Origin: Triangularia verruculosa
Taxonomy: Eukaryota; Ascomycota; Sordariomycetes; Sordariales; Podosporaceae
Assembly (NCBI GenBank): GCA_033296885.1
Contig: MU863889.1
Span: 124,001-188,000 of the forward strand
Length of the DNA: 64,000 bases
Direction: 5' to 3'
Below the pieces are notes generated by a model that saw nothing but the letters and a program-made list of their open reading frames with translations, made no database searches and was not told the DNA's origin. Positions 1-10,610 of this stretch are shown here, in pieces; position 1 is the stretch's first letter; each line of letters begins with the position of its first letter. The position numbers and the translations under genes were made by a program.

Positions 1-3000
1 CTGATGTTTGCTGTAGTTGGTTCGCCTGGTTGGCCGCAGCTTGGCGAGCAGCATTGTAGATGGCTTGCATCTTGCCGAATTTGACAAGGAAGTCAACAAT
101 CTTGCGAAAAGGTTCCTCGAGGAAATTGACCTTGACGGAACCAGCACGCAGGAAAATAGACGAGTCATAGCCTGGATACTGCTCTGGTTTGAGAGGATCA
201 AATGTCTCGTAGCGGAAATTGGCGAGCTCCTTGCCCTGAATTGTCACCAGTTGACGGAGACTGGAGTCCTCGGAAACGCCGAGGTTGACGTCGTCCACCA
301 GCGTCAGATCGCCGAGCTTGGTGTTGACCCGCATGGTTCTGCCAAGAAGGAACACACCGACATCAGCATGATTGAACGACAGAGTGGCCAGCCGGATCCC
401 GTCGTTATTCAGGATCATCCGAATACTCTTAAGGTCAACCTTGACGCGGATAGCTCCCGCTTCCTGCTGAAGCTCTTCCTCTGGGGGAACCACCTCCACA
501 TCGACTTCCGAGTCATCGTCGGTGATGGCCTTTTGTGGGCCAGCATTGGCGTTGGCATTATTGTTTGTGAAAGTGACGAGGATGAAGTCAAGGAGCGTGA
601 GAAGCGTCTTACGCGTGACGACAAGGTTGATCGTGGAGACAGCGACGTCGACGTTGGTCTCGATGCCTTCGTAGACAGTCATAAACTCTGGGGATTCCTT
701 CCTGACCCTAACAAATTTGACATGCACCAGGTTTCTTGCTTGTTGCCGATCCTCGATGTCGCCCGAAGACACAATCGACTTGAACTCGGCAGGAGGGTTG
801 TCCACAAAGTCATCAACAGTCACAGAGCCCAGAGACACTTCGGCTACCATGTCATATGGTCGGAGATAATATTGGACGCCAAAGTGTTCGGCCACCAACT
901 CCACAAGCAGCTGATCGGGGCGTTTCTTGTCAGGGTCACTGCGGTAAAGAGATCCCTTGAGCTGATCGACGGTGAACTTGAACTCAAAGATGCGCTGCTG
1001 GAGCTTCAATTGGTCCTTGGTCGAGGTGTCTTTAGCGTCTTCAAACTTGTCATCATCGTCATCGAGGTCATCGTCGTTCAAGATGATTGCTTGTTGAGCA
1101 GTGGGGAACTGAAGCAGTTGAGTAGACGGCGCACGATCCACCCACCGCTGCGAGCGTGAAGATGCGTTGCTGGTAAGACGGGGGCGTTTAGGTCTTGTTT
1201 CTAGCGAGGCCTGGGCTTGGTCGCCATCGAACTTGGGTATCGCCACTTCGATGATACGCATGAGAGTTTTGTACTTGGCATCTGATGCGCTGACATGCAA
1301 CACAGGAAGATGTCCAGACACTTTGAGCTTTGTAAGGTTTGGCGCCTTGGGGATGATGGATGTCTCCACAACAAAGTTGACGTTGATTTTGTCGACAATG
1401 TGTAGCTTTTGGCGGTCATCCTTCTCCACCAGTTGTTGCTTGGTCTCCTTGATAGAAGGGCCAATCAAGACCTGGGTAGATGTGAGCTTGACCAAGAAGC
1501 GATCATACATTAGAGACTCCAGTCGCTTGAAGTCTTCAGCGGTGTAGCTCTGGTTTTGTTTAGATTGAACCTCCTTCATCGTGTCTCTGTCCACCAGTTC
1601 GCTGGTGAGACTGATGTGGCCGGCGTCCAGAATCAGGCATGTTGACTTCTTACTCGTTATGCTCTCTGGAATGATGATGAGAGGGGCTTGCAAGTCGAGC
1701 TTGGCATTCACAGTCTTGTGTTCTTCCAGGGCAAACTCCAATCCTGCTCTTGTCTGTTCACGAAGGCCCTCAACCGTGGCACCAGCAGTCTCCATGAGTG
1801 CGTTGATCGACTCCATGTGACGCTCCGGTGGCCGGAAGAAATCCGCGACCCCCACAACAACATTGGGATTCCACACAATCTCCAACGGCTTGAGCTTGGC
1901 AGTCACAGCGACATCGCCCTGCCCGTCGAGGGGGTTCTGCTCGACTTGGAACTGGAAGAATGCCTCGTTACCGTTCTGTTCTAGATCGGCAATGGACGGA
2001 CGCTTATCCGGTTGGTTCTCTGGAGCATCCTTGACGCGGACAATCTCCTTGTACACGCTATTGGGTGTCGTGCCATCGTTGACACGCAAACCACCGAGAC
2101 TGATGTCGGCCAGGAAGGAGTCGGGGCGTTTAACACCCTTCGCCTTGAAGACATCAAAATGAAGACTGATCAGATCCCGGGTGTCGCCATGAGGGCTTTG
2201 TTTGAGGGTGAAACTTCCCGTGCTAAGAGATGCCTCAAGCTGCATTTTGACAGTGTCCCTCGGTACGTCGACCTCGGCAGCAAGCGCCGTCTTTTCGTCC
2301 CAGTCGATAACCTCGTAAAGCTCCTTGCGTTGCTCCTCGGTGATCTGGATGTTTTCCGAGTCGTCCTGCTTCTCCTGGTGTTGTGGTTTGGAGCCCCACG
2401 CCCAGGCCAGCCAGCCTTGTTGTTGCTGTGGTTGTGGAACCGGTCGGTTTCTGAGAGCCTCTGCATTCTCCCTCTTAAGCTGGTTGCGCGCCAACGAGCG
2501 CCAAAAACGGAGATCTTCGTAGTCAAGCTTCCACTCCAACCTATTCAGGTCGTCATTCTCCTGGGCTGACAACTGCTGGTTCTGTTTCTTCTTTTTGAAC
2601 AGCTCAATGTACCGCTTTCTATCGTCCCTGCGCTCCTTGAAGTAATCCCAGGACCAACGCCGATTTCTCTCGTGAATTTTGCTCAGCACAGCATTGCCTG
2701 CAAACTGCAGCCAAGCACGGGGATCCTCTTTTGGTCTGACGCCCTTGGGCTGGTATTTCTTGTACTCCTGGTGTCGGATGAAGTAATGGAAGAGGTCGAC
2801 CATCATGAGGGCATCTCGGTACTGCTGGTCATCTAGTACCAGACCGATCTCGTCAAAGAGCAGGTTGCCCTTGAACTTGGGGACCTGCCTGCTCCCAGTC
2901 TTGTCAAGCTCGATCTTGGCCTGGCCGGACACAGGCTTCAAGATAAACTGATGGGTGCCGGACTGGTCGTTCTCTCCGCTGACGATCATTGACTTGAAGT

Positions 3001-3733
3001 TGGCCAACATTTCTTCGTGCGGCGTGATCTCAGCGTCGGGCGTCGAAGCTTCCCTCCCAGGTCCCATTAACTTGGTGTCCGTGTTCCAGTATACCGCTAA
3101 TGATTCCAATGTCGCAAGCTTGTGTGTGGTGTGACTCGAGTCCTGGATGAAAGTGGGCGTCCATTGTCCATCAGTGCTGATAGCGCTGAACTCCTCGAGC
3201 GTAATGCCCAGGGCAAAAGGGTGACCTGGGGCCGAGATGGCATCCTCGTAGCGAACGTGGATGTTCTTGACCGTGATCTGCAGGTTGTCAACAATCTTGG
3301 TGACAAGACTCTCGGTGAAGCTCTGGGTGCGCTTCTGCTCTTCCTGGCTGAGCCCTTCCTGTGATCTCTCCTTGAGCAACTCGGCCGAGTCCAGCTTCTC
3401 CATTTTTATCCTCTGTTTCCGCCGCTCCTCCTCCTCTTCATTGTACTCGGCCTCCTCCTTGGGAGACGCCAGAAGAAAGACATCCTCGATGAAAATCTTG
3501 ACTGGCGCGCCACGGAGATTGGACCATGGGATGACGAGGGTGAGTTCTCCAAGATGTCCCTCGATTACGTTTATTGGAAGCTTGAGCTGGTCGAGTGCTT
3601 CGCGGCGAAGTTCGAGGTTCCGCAGCTTGACGTCTCCCGACCAGATGCCGACTTTGAGCTGTGTTGGGTCAAAGTTCTTGACATACATGCCCAAGAAGCG
3701 GTTCAGCAGGCCGGCTACCAGCCCTTCCAACAT
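1..3733 (-). CDS. VPS13: VPS13-family intermembrane lipid-transfer protein, N-terminal part (runs off left edge)
   Basis: An uninterrupted reverse-strand frame of about 1,244 codons begins at the ATG at 3733-3731 and is still open at base 1, so the C-terminal part is outside the window. The protein opens with the hallmark chorein-N sequence (MLEGLVAGLLNRFLGMYVKN, then DPTQLKVGIWSGDVKLRNLE), followed by the LPINVIEGHLGEL and IPWSNL segments typical of VPS13. A charged linker, a stretch of Gln-rich and Trp-rich sequence near residue 430, and an acidic patch near residue 900 follow. VPS13 proteins are bridge-like carriers that move glycerolipids between membranes at contact sites (ER, mitochondria, endosome/vacuole). 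Fungal VPS13 is about 3,100 residues, so roughly 40 percent is seen here. No intron is needed in this part. The long plus-strand frames over this gene are shadows. Family assignment is very sure. Confidence 0.95.
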   Translation of the reverse strand, partial: MLEGLVAGLLNRFLGMYVKNFDPTQLKVGIWSGDVKLRNLELRREALDQLKLPINVIEGHLGELTLVIPWSNLRGAPVKIFIEDVFLLASPKEEAEYNEEEEERRKQRIKMEKLDSAELLKERSQEGLSQEEQKRTQSFTESLVTKIVDNLQITVKNIHVRYEDAISAPGHPFALGITLEEFSAISTDGQWTPTFIQDSSHTTHKLATLESLAVYWNTDTKLMGPGREASTPDAEITPHEEMLANFKSMIVSGENDQSGTHQFILKPVSGQAKIELDKTGSRQVPKFKGNLLFDEIGLVLDDQQYRDALMMVDLFHYFIRHQEYKKYQPKGVRPKEDPRAWLQFAGNAVLSKIHERNRRWSWDYFKERRDDRKRYIELFKKKKQNQQLSAQENDDLNRLEWKLDYEDLRFWRSLARNQLKRENAEALRNRPVPQPQQQQGWLAWAWGSKPQHQEKQDDSENIQITEEQRKELYEVIDWDEKTALAAEVDVPRDTVKMQLEASLSTGSFTLKQSPHGDTRDLISLHFDVFKAKGVKRPDSFLADISLGGLRVNDGTTPNSVYKEIVRVKDAPENQPDKRPSIADLEQNGNEAFFQFQVEQNPLDGQGDVAVTAKLKPLEIVWNPNVVVGVADFFRPPERHMESINALMETAGATVEGLREQTRAGLEFALEEHKTVNAKLDLQAPLIIIPESITSKKSTCLILDAGHISLTSELVDRDTMKEVQSKQNQSYTAEDFKRLESLMYDRFLVKLTSTQVLIGPSIKETKQQLVEKDDRQKLHIVDKINVNFVVETSIIPKAPNLTKLKVSGHLPVLHVSASDAKYKTLMRIIEVAIPKFDGDQAQASLETRPKRPRLTSNASSRSQRWVDRAPSTQLLQFPTAQQAIILNDDDLDDDDDKFEDAKDTSTKDQLKLQQRIFEFKFTVDQLKGSLYRSDPDKKRPDQLLVELVAEHFGVQYYLRPYDMVAEVSLGSVTVDDFVDNPPAEFKSIVSSGDIEDRQQARNLVHVKFVRVRKESPEFMTVYEGIETNVDVAVSTINLVVTRKTLLTLLDFILVTFTNNNANANAGPQKAITDDDSEVDVEVVPPEEELQQEAGAIRVKVDLKSIRMILNNDGIRLATLSFNHADVGVFLLGRTMRVNTKLGDLTLVDDVNLGVSEDSSLRQLVTIQGKELANFRYETFDPLKPEQYPGYDSSIFLRAGSVKVNFLEEPFRKIVDFLVKFGKMQAIYNAARQAAANQANQLQQTS

Positions 3734-4894
3734 GCTGACTGTGTGGTGCCGTTACCCGGGCAGGGAACTGTGGAATGGGTGTTTTATGTCGCGTGATTCC
3801 GAGGGCACATTGGTAGAAACTATTTGCGACAGTGGGAAAGTCGTGAAACGGACGTGGGTATCGATAATACGTGGGTAGAATCGTCAGGTCATGCCAGAGA
3901 ATCGCGACGGTAAAGGCTCGGTCGGGTCTTGGTCGCAACTGAGTGTAGACAGATGTCAGTTACCTGGGTACATCAGGCGGGGTTCTGGGATATCTCAATT
4001 CGCGTCGGGAGACAGGGTCAGGGGAGCCTTTACACTCAGAGTATGGTATCACAAATAGGGAGAGGGAGAGTATAGAGAATGTAGTGAATGGAGGTGCACC
4101 AGGTGTGCGATGACGATGGTGCCGTCAGGTTTTTGGGTTTTTCGAGAACCGTCGGGTTCCCAGCGCCGATGACGACTGGCCTCTTGTTGCACTCGCTGCG
4201 CTGCTGTTGGTGCCCGCTGAAGATTGCAGAGCTCGGGCCACCCTCCCGCGGGGATCCGGCAGAGTGGTAGGTTTACGGTGGGGTAGACGTCTCCAACGGC
4301 TGCAAGGAGATGTAGCTGTTACATGCAGTTTCCGGCCAATGTACATGACAAGTTGAAAGTGTTTGATGACTGGACCAGAAAGCAACAGGGCTGTTGCTTT
4401 CGACACGTCCACTGCTTGCCCTTTGACTCTTCATTCCATCACATTCATTTGGAGATGGTGGGGTATCGAATAGGAAACCACACGGCGGGGTGTGGCTAAT
4501 GCTCCCCTGGCTTCTCATCAGGCTTGGGCAATCACCAGCCCCACCCACCAGCTCCATTACGTCACTGGGTGTACCAGAAGAGGTCGCGGTTGTGGAAGCA
4601 AGCAGCGATTCAAGGCACCACGGAAAGAAAGACTGGGACGTGCTTTGATGCTGTGGTCGTCATATTCCCCAGCATGACATTCCATATTCCCAATATCAAC
4701 CCCCCATTATCTCCTGTTTCGTGCTGCCATCTCATCTCTCCGTGATCTGATGACCTTCTCCTTTTCCCCTGCATGTCCCACGCGCTCGTTTCCTGTCTGC
4801 CCTGAAGTACACGATCAGGGGCACTGCTTTTGCAACCATTGATATCCTCCCAAAGAACTGAACATCTCCAAATCTCTCAAGAATATTGCCCACC
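3734..4894. other. Divergent intergenic region, VPS13 / DUF3429 gene
   Basis: About 1.16 kb between two divergently transcribed genes, presumably holding both promoters and leaders. It includes a mixed GC-rich stretch around 4190-4260 and pyrimidine-rich stretches near 4680-4800. I see no convincing additional gene, tRNA or repeat. Confidence 0.5.
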
Positions 4895-6278
4895 ATGCTT
4901 CGCGGCTTGCGACCCGCCGTTGGCCGAGCTCAAGCTCTTTCAGTGAGCCTTCGAGCGCCTCCAGTTCGCTCAACGCCCCCTTCCACAAGCTTCCTCAAAC
5001 ATTCCAGCAGCTCCTCAAGACCACAAACCGTCGCCCAACCGAGATTGCTGCCCTACATCCTGCGCACCCAGTATTCCACCAAACCGCCTGTACCACCCAC
5101 CCAGATAGATAAGAAGCACGAGCAAGAGATTGCGCAACACAAGCTCGAAGCCCGACCAGACGAGGTCTCGGCCACCTCCTCAGTTCGCAAATCAATCGAG
5201 ACATCACAGTCCAGACCCGGAGAAGATGTGGACTTTGGCAAGGACCTGCGCAATGACTTGGTATGCACCCCTTACATGTTCGACTTGGCCGAGTCTGTAC
5301 GCTGACGTACATGATAACCAGCACACGGTCAAAGACACCTTCGCCTTGAGCTCGGTTCCCCGAGAACCTTACCTCCTCGGTCTAGCCGGCACTCTCCCGT
5401 ACCTGGGAACATCGCTTGCGACGGTGTATCTTTCGTGGAATCTGAATACCAAATTCCCTACAGACTCCAGTTTTCTCAACAGTTTCATGTTCAGCCACGA
5501 GGCCGCCTCCCAATGGCTTCATATCCTCGAGCCGATCCAGGTTGGCTACGGCGTTGCTCTTATCTCATTCTTGGGCGCCATCCACTGGGGTCTTGAATTC
5601 GCAGAGAAACAGGCATCGCGCGAGAGAACAAGACTTCGGTATGCGGTTGGTGTTGCCGCTCCCTTGGTGGCTTGGCCTACGACATTCTTCCCGATTGAGT
5701 GGGCGTTGATCACACAGTTCTGCGCTTTCACGGCCTTGTACTTCGTTGATGCCCGGGCTATGTTTCGCGGCTGGGCACCGGCATGGTATCAGACCTACCG
5801 ATTTGTCCTGACAGCTATTGTCGGCGGTGCGCTGATGATCAGTTTGATCGCCCGGACCAAGACCGCGGAGACCCCCTCCCGCCTGTCTGGCAGTGAGCTC
5901 AAGGACATTTTGAAGCATGAGGACCCCAGCCAACAGTACCACAACTGGGAGAAGGAAGAGGAGAAGGAGCGGGTAAGACTTCGCAAGGAGAAGGAGGAGC
6001 AGGAAAAGAAGGCAAAGGAGGAGGAAGAAAAGAAGAAGAAGGAAGAGGCGAAGAAGTCAAAGGAGAAGAAGGGTGACAAGAAGGATGGTAAGAAGGAAGA
6101 CAAGAAGGAAAATAAGAGCGAGGAAAAGAAGGAAAACGAGAAAGATGATGATAAGCCTGAGGAGCCGAGCAAGGACCGTGCCGAAAGCAAGGAGGGCGGC
6201 AATCAGGACAAGAAGAAGGACCAAATCGGTGACCAAGATGGGGGCAACAGAAAGAATAGCGAGAAGCACGACAGCTAA
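4895..6278 (+). CDS. DUF3429 mitochondrial inner-membrane protein with Lys/Glu-rich tail
   Basis: Two exons, 4895-5260 and 5322-6278, joined across a 61-base GT-AG intron with a CTGAC branch point, give 440 residues. The start ATG at 4895 lies in CACCATG. Residues 1 to about 55 are rich in Arg, Ser and Ala with few acids, a plausible mitochondrial presequence. Four or five hydrophobic segments follow: YLLGLAGTLPYLGTSLATVY, VGYGVALISFLGAIHWGLEF, a segment around AAPLVAWPTTFF, one around ALITQFCAFTALYFV, and FVLTAIVGGALMISLIA. This pattern with the GAIHWGLEFA motif is that of DUF3429 proteins, reported as mitochondrial inner-membrane proteins in yeasts. After the last membrane segment, about 120 residues are almost entirely Lys, Glu, Asp and a few Gly/Asn. 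The molecular function of the family is not known to me. Confidence 0.85.
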
Positions 6279-6472
6279 GGGGTTGCATAAGGAACTGTTG
6301 TAATGTTGTCGCTGGGCCATGACATTTCATGGTACAGAGGCTATGGCTATGTGTTTGCCAGGTACTTTGTAGTGCATGAGGTCAAGGCCTTCTTATGATT
6401 GAGATATCAAGTAGCATCGAATCGAACTTTAATTGCCGTATATTGATCATGCAATTCCAGGTATTTGCAGCG

Positions 6473-8383
6473 CTAAACTTGATCCCTCAACAAAAACGCC
6501 TCAGCAGCGCCCAGGACAGCCACCAAACCCAACACCCAGAAAGCCAGGCCCGCATATCCCATCTGATCACCGACTTCGTACACTTTTCCCGTAATCAGCG
6601 GACCAACTGACCGCGCTAGACAGCTAAATGAAGCTGCCGCGCTATTGGTTTGGGCGAGGAAACGTTCTGCCGAAGTTGTTCTTGTGATTCTACATAGTAA
6701 TTCCCCACAAAATGCCATCATCAGTTCAATATTCCCTCACCAAGGGGCCGAGGTCCTGATGGTGATGACTTACAAAATGGTGGAACAAATGTACCCGATT
6801 GAGGACAAAAGTACTTTGAGCCAGAGCTCCAGCACAACTAACGCGAGTGCTAACGCGCTGCTAATTGTGATCGATAGCCCAGGTAGAAACGGTGTGAAGA
6901 TGTAGACTACCGGGTAGGCGCAGAGCACAGTGCGGTATGCGAGGAGAGGTCCCATTTTGTTTATGATCCAGGAGACGAATGCCAGCTGGGCCACCGCTGC
7001 TACGATGGCTTGAGAGAGGAGCATGAAACCAATGGTTGGACCGCTGAAGCCGAAGCCGCCAGTGAGATGTTTTGTTGAGGAGTCTAATGGAGCGGCGAGA
7101 TAGACGGGCATGACTGCATCAGAAGAGACCTTGTGAAAGGCTAGGAGTGACACAGAGAGGATCTGGAGGATGGTCTGATAGCTGAAGGCTCGTTTCGGAC
7201 TGGCCGTCTCATCAAGTTCACTATTCTTGGGATCGTGATCCGCCATGCTGCTTGTATCCGCGTGTTGGGTGTCGTCACTAGTCTCTTCACCCTCGGCTTG
7301 GGCGTTGGCGGGCCCTTGGTTGGACTCAAGCATCTCGTAGTCGTATTGCCGTTGGCCTTGGAATAGTCTGCTGGTGATGGCACGGGCGATCTTGAGACCA
7401 ACATCAGGCGTTCCCTGTAATTTCTGGTGTGTCTCCTCCAGAAAGAGAAATGTGAAGAGCAGCGAGAAGAGCTGTAGGGTCGCTACCGCGAGATTAGGTA
7501 GGAGAAATGGGTAGGTTGCCCAGATTGAATCAGGTTGGAATAAGGACGAGTAGTTCTTGGCCGGCTCTGCCAGTAAACCTCCGAGAACTGGCCCAACCAG
7601 ATTCCTATCAGCCGGGTGATTTAGCGACTACACATACTGCTCACGTCAGTCTCACGTACCCTAAAGACCTGAGAAAGGTCACAAAAGATAAAGCAGACGC
7701 TGTTTTGAGGATTGTAAGCTGTAAGGTATTGCCCTGTATGCTAAGCAAGGAAGTGGTGGTTGGGGATGTTTAACAACTTACCCCTCTGTTCCTCTTTCCT
7801 TGCTAGTTCAACAGTACAAGTCGGGACTAACCCAGTGTTTGGGTTGAGGAGCCCCCCAAAGGCCCTCGAGGCGGCGGCATGGCCGATGGAGTCTGACAAG
7901 CCTAGCCATAGTGATGTGATCATGCCACACAGAGACCCAATAAGCAGGCACTTTTTACGCCCAATCCGATCACTCAGTCGGGACCAGACCATGCCACTCA
8001 AAAATTCGGCAAAGGTAAAAATGGCAATGAGAAGTCCCGCGTAAAAGGTGATCTTGCTTTCGGGGACATCGTTGAAGGAACGAATCATGAAGTACACATA
8101 GGGGAAGATACTGGTCCAGGCAATGGCCTCTGTGGCACGCAGCAGCCCTACGGGATGGAAGCGGTTAACTTTTGATATGCGGCCAAAAAAAGAGACTGCT
8201 ATGAGGAAGGTGGTACCTACCTAGACTTGTAAGCTGAAGTCGAATATCTGAGATCGACCCTGCTTGTGGGTTATTGGCAGCCATCTGAGGCCGTGATCGA
8301 TGTGCCAAACCATTGACAAGGGAAGGGCGGGGTCGCAGGTCAGGTTCGTCTAGAATTGCAGGCTTGGTAAGACGGGGTACCAT
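6473..8383 (-). CDS. Major facilitator superfamily transporter (DHA1-like)
   Basis: Five exons on the minus strand (8383-8221, 8168-7782, 7699-7660, 7604-6774, 6689-6473) keep one frame and give 545 residues. Exon 3 has only 40 bases. Exon 2 carries the MFS signature WSRLSDRIGRKKCLLIG between membrane segments 2 and 3, followed by SRAFGGLLNPNTG. Exon 4 starts with NLVGPVLGGLLAEPAKN and contains FTFLFLEETH, then a polar central loop of about 75 residues and six more hydrophobic segments. The family comprises proton-driven exporters of drugs and small metabolites; a plasma-membrane or vacuolar location is likely and the substrate is unknown. The start at 8383 is the first ATG in this frame after a stop; a 63-codon frame (8531-8340) overlaps it out of frame and could act as an upstream ORF. 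The gene lies 218 bases downstream of the kinase gene on the same strand. Confidence 0.88.
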
Positions 8384-8601
8384 GGTCCATGGAAAGCAAA
8401 TTTATCCCCGTTTCTGCATCAAGAACGTGCGTCTGCCCCACACAGTAGGGCAACCTTCCATACTTTAGGCGCAGCACGGATTGAACGCATCCATCGACGG
8501 CCAGGCAGGGGTCAACGAAGGCTTGTGTCATTAGATCTGAGTTTCAACCAGTTACACGATGCCCTTAGATTCGGCCTCACTCGGGATAAGCCTGCTTATT
8601 C

Positions 8602-9955
8602 TTATTCTTCCTCCTCCTCCTCTTCCTCTTCATCGTCGCTGGCATTGTCCCGCAATCCTGGCATTGGTACATCTCCTTGCAACGCGCGAAGCTCTTCCGG
8701 AAAGAACCTCTCGCACAACAACGTCATGTTCTCTTTGACCCTATCAAATAACGTGAGTTAGATCAACGTTGAGTATAGCCCCTTTCAAGGTTACAAATGC
8801 CTTACACTTGGCGTTGATTGCATCCTGGAATCAAGATGGCAGTCCCCAAATCATACCGAAGGGAGTACAGGAGGTTTCTATCGTCCCACTCATCCTCTAG
8901 CGGAAAATTATCAGCTCGGAGAACAGGCGAGATACGCCTGATAAAAGATAAAAGGAAGCTCACCTGGCTCTGACATGGGGAAGTTGCGCTTGTAATTCCT
9001 GACATACATCTTGTCGCTCAGTCTGTGTCGCGCTGCCCTCCAGTTTCCGATCTCATACTCATTGTGTCCGTAGAATGAACCGGCATCAAAGACAAACGGC
9101 TCGCCCGTGTCCACGTCAGTGGCTGTGTTTTCATCCCACAAGTCACCGTGGACCAAACACGGCTTGATGGAGCGTCCATCGGACTGAAGAGGTTCAAGAA
9201 GTCTAGGGATCACTTTATCCAGAACCAACGTGCAGAGCTTTCTGAACTCAGGCCACACACCATGTTTCTCATCATCCAGTCTGATCATCTGTGCGAGCTG
9301 ATTCCGATACAGCACCGCCCACGAGTCCTCCCAACAGTCGGTGATCTGAGGCAGCTTAGCGTGGAAGGTTTGGATGTGGAAGCCAAATTTGCCAGTTGGT
9401 GAAACGGATTTCTTGTGTAACTCAGCGAGGCGAGCAGTGAATTTGACCGGATTTGGAGGCTGCTCGCCGACTTCACGAAACTGAGTGAGTAGGAAATGCG
9501 TATCTGGCCGGCTCTTGAACTGGCCCCAAGCATAAGGCTCAGGGGCGAAGTCTGGTAAGACTCCGTTGAGAGCCTTGAGTGATTCAAACTCGCCTTGCAT
9601 CATCTTTCCACCAGTTTCATTAAGGCTTATGGTCTTCAAGAAGTATTCCCTTTGTTCTCCGCTTGGCAGTTGCGTCGACAACTTAGCTGTCTAGCCCCAG
9701 AGAGACATTCCATAATTCCGTGCAGCGATTACTTCGGTCCCAGCAATAGGAAGAGCTGTCATGATGCGTAAGCTAAGGTAGGGTTGACTTGCGATGATCA
9801 CAATTTTCGGATGAGGCAAGGCAGGGTGATTTACCTTCTATGACCGCCACATCAAGATCGAAGCTTGAACCAAGCTTGGGCTTTGGCACCGCAGACGTCG
9901 GAACATCACGACCAGCATGCCGAGCTACGTCAACATCAACCTCATGAGGAGCCAT
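8602..9955 (-). CDS. Fructosamine/ketosamine-3-kinase family protein, interrupted by an in-frame TAG (possible pseudogene)
   Basis: Four exons (9955-9835, 9755-8964, 8896-8806, 8740-8602) join in frame to 381 codons including the stop. Exon 2 carries the kinase core: LVHGDLWDENTATD with the catalytic HGD, then FVFDAGSFYGHNEYEIGNWR, diagnostic of the fructosamine-kinase family that phosphorylates the sugar of glycated amines and so helps deglycate proteins. Exons 3-4 add EDEWDDRNLLYSLRYDL and a run of nine Glu at the C-terminus. Codon 62 (9693-9691) is TAG, in the middle of the conserved strand SLWG-stop-TAKLSTQL. A CAG to TAG change is of the C-to-T type caused by RIP or deamination, but no other such lesion is evident. 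A 42-base intron 9734-9693..9691 (GTAATC to CTAG) would also remove the stop, but it deletes a conserved segment and has no branch point. Confidence 0.72.
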
Positions 9956-10610
9956 CACGAGGTAAGGTAATCAAGGGCAAATGCGTGATAGGTATTTTTT
10001 AGGTCGAAATCTTGACATTGGAGACGCAAAAGATCAATTGAAACGTTTTCAGGAAAGTGGGGCTTCTTGTATTGACCACCACCCAGCCCCTCTTCTCGAG
10101 CCGTGGTGAGAGTGCTGTGCCACATGCACACACATAACAAAATCGGGGTAAACGGGCTACACAGGACTGACCACACCGCAGAGATGCGTCTGCCACCCGG
10201 GAAGGCGACCACTACGAGAAAATTGCTCGTTGTGATGGCAGGGTTTACTGCGGGATTTCGGGCGGCAAAAATGCGGCCCATGGCGAATGGCAAGGGCCGC
10301 ACGCTATCGATATCTTAATGTGGCACTCTTGGCTGTGCATAGAGGAGGGGGGATACCAGCAATTTGTGCCGCTTGGGCAGCTTGCTTGATATCTAGGTAT
10401 CATTTGAAGGCCAGCACTTTGCCAACAAGGGGCGCGGGCCCTTCCTCTTCCTCTAGCATCTTGCGCGCATTCTGATATCGGAACTAAACTTGCTGAAGTA
10501 CCTTACCTACCTAACGTAGTTACCGATGCTTGGACTGGGATCTACTTTTACGGTCAGGATAGTCTGAGACCGACCGACTGCGGTTCCATGGTCCAAAGCT
10601 TTCTCTGTCA
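9956..10610. other. Divergent intergenic region
   Basis: Separates the kinase gene (minus) from the NLR gene (plus). It contains the motif run CCTTACCTACCTAACG near 10500, one of many TACCTA-type motifs in this window. A 115-codon reverse frame at 9955-10302 has no recognisable domain and looks like chance. No RNA gene seen. Confidence 0.45.

Noticed and set aside
17..1159. 380-codon plus-strand frame inside VPS13
   Set aside because: It is the antisense shadow of the VPS13 coding sequence, with no domain of its own.
5795..6330. Several minus-strand frames rich in Phe, Ser, Leu
   Set aside because: Antisense of the Lys/Glu-rich tail of the DUF3429 protein.
9691..9734. 42-base GT-AG intron that would remove the TAG of the fructosamine-kinase gene
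   Set aside because: It would delete a conserved strand, lacks a branch point and is shorter than any other intron here; kept only as an alternative.
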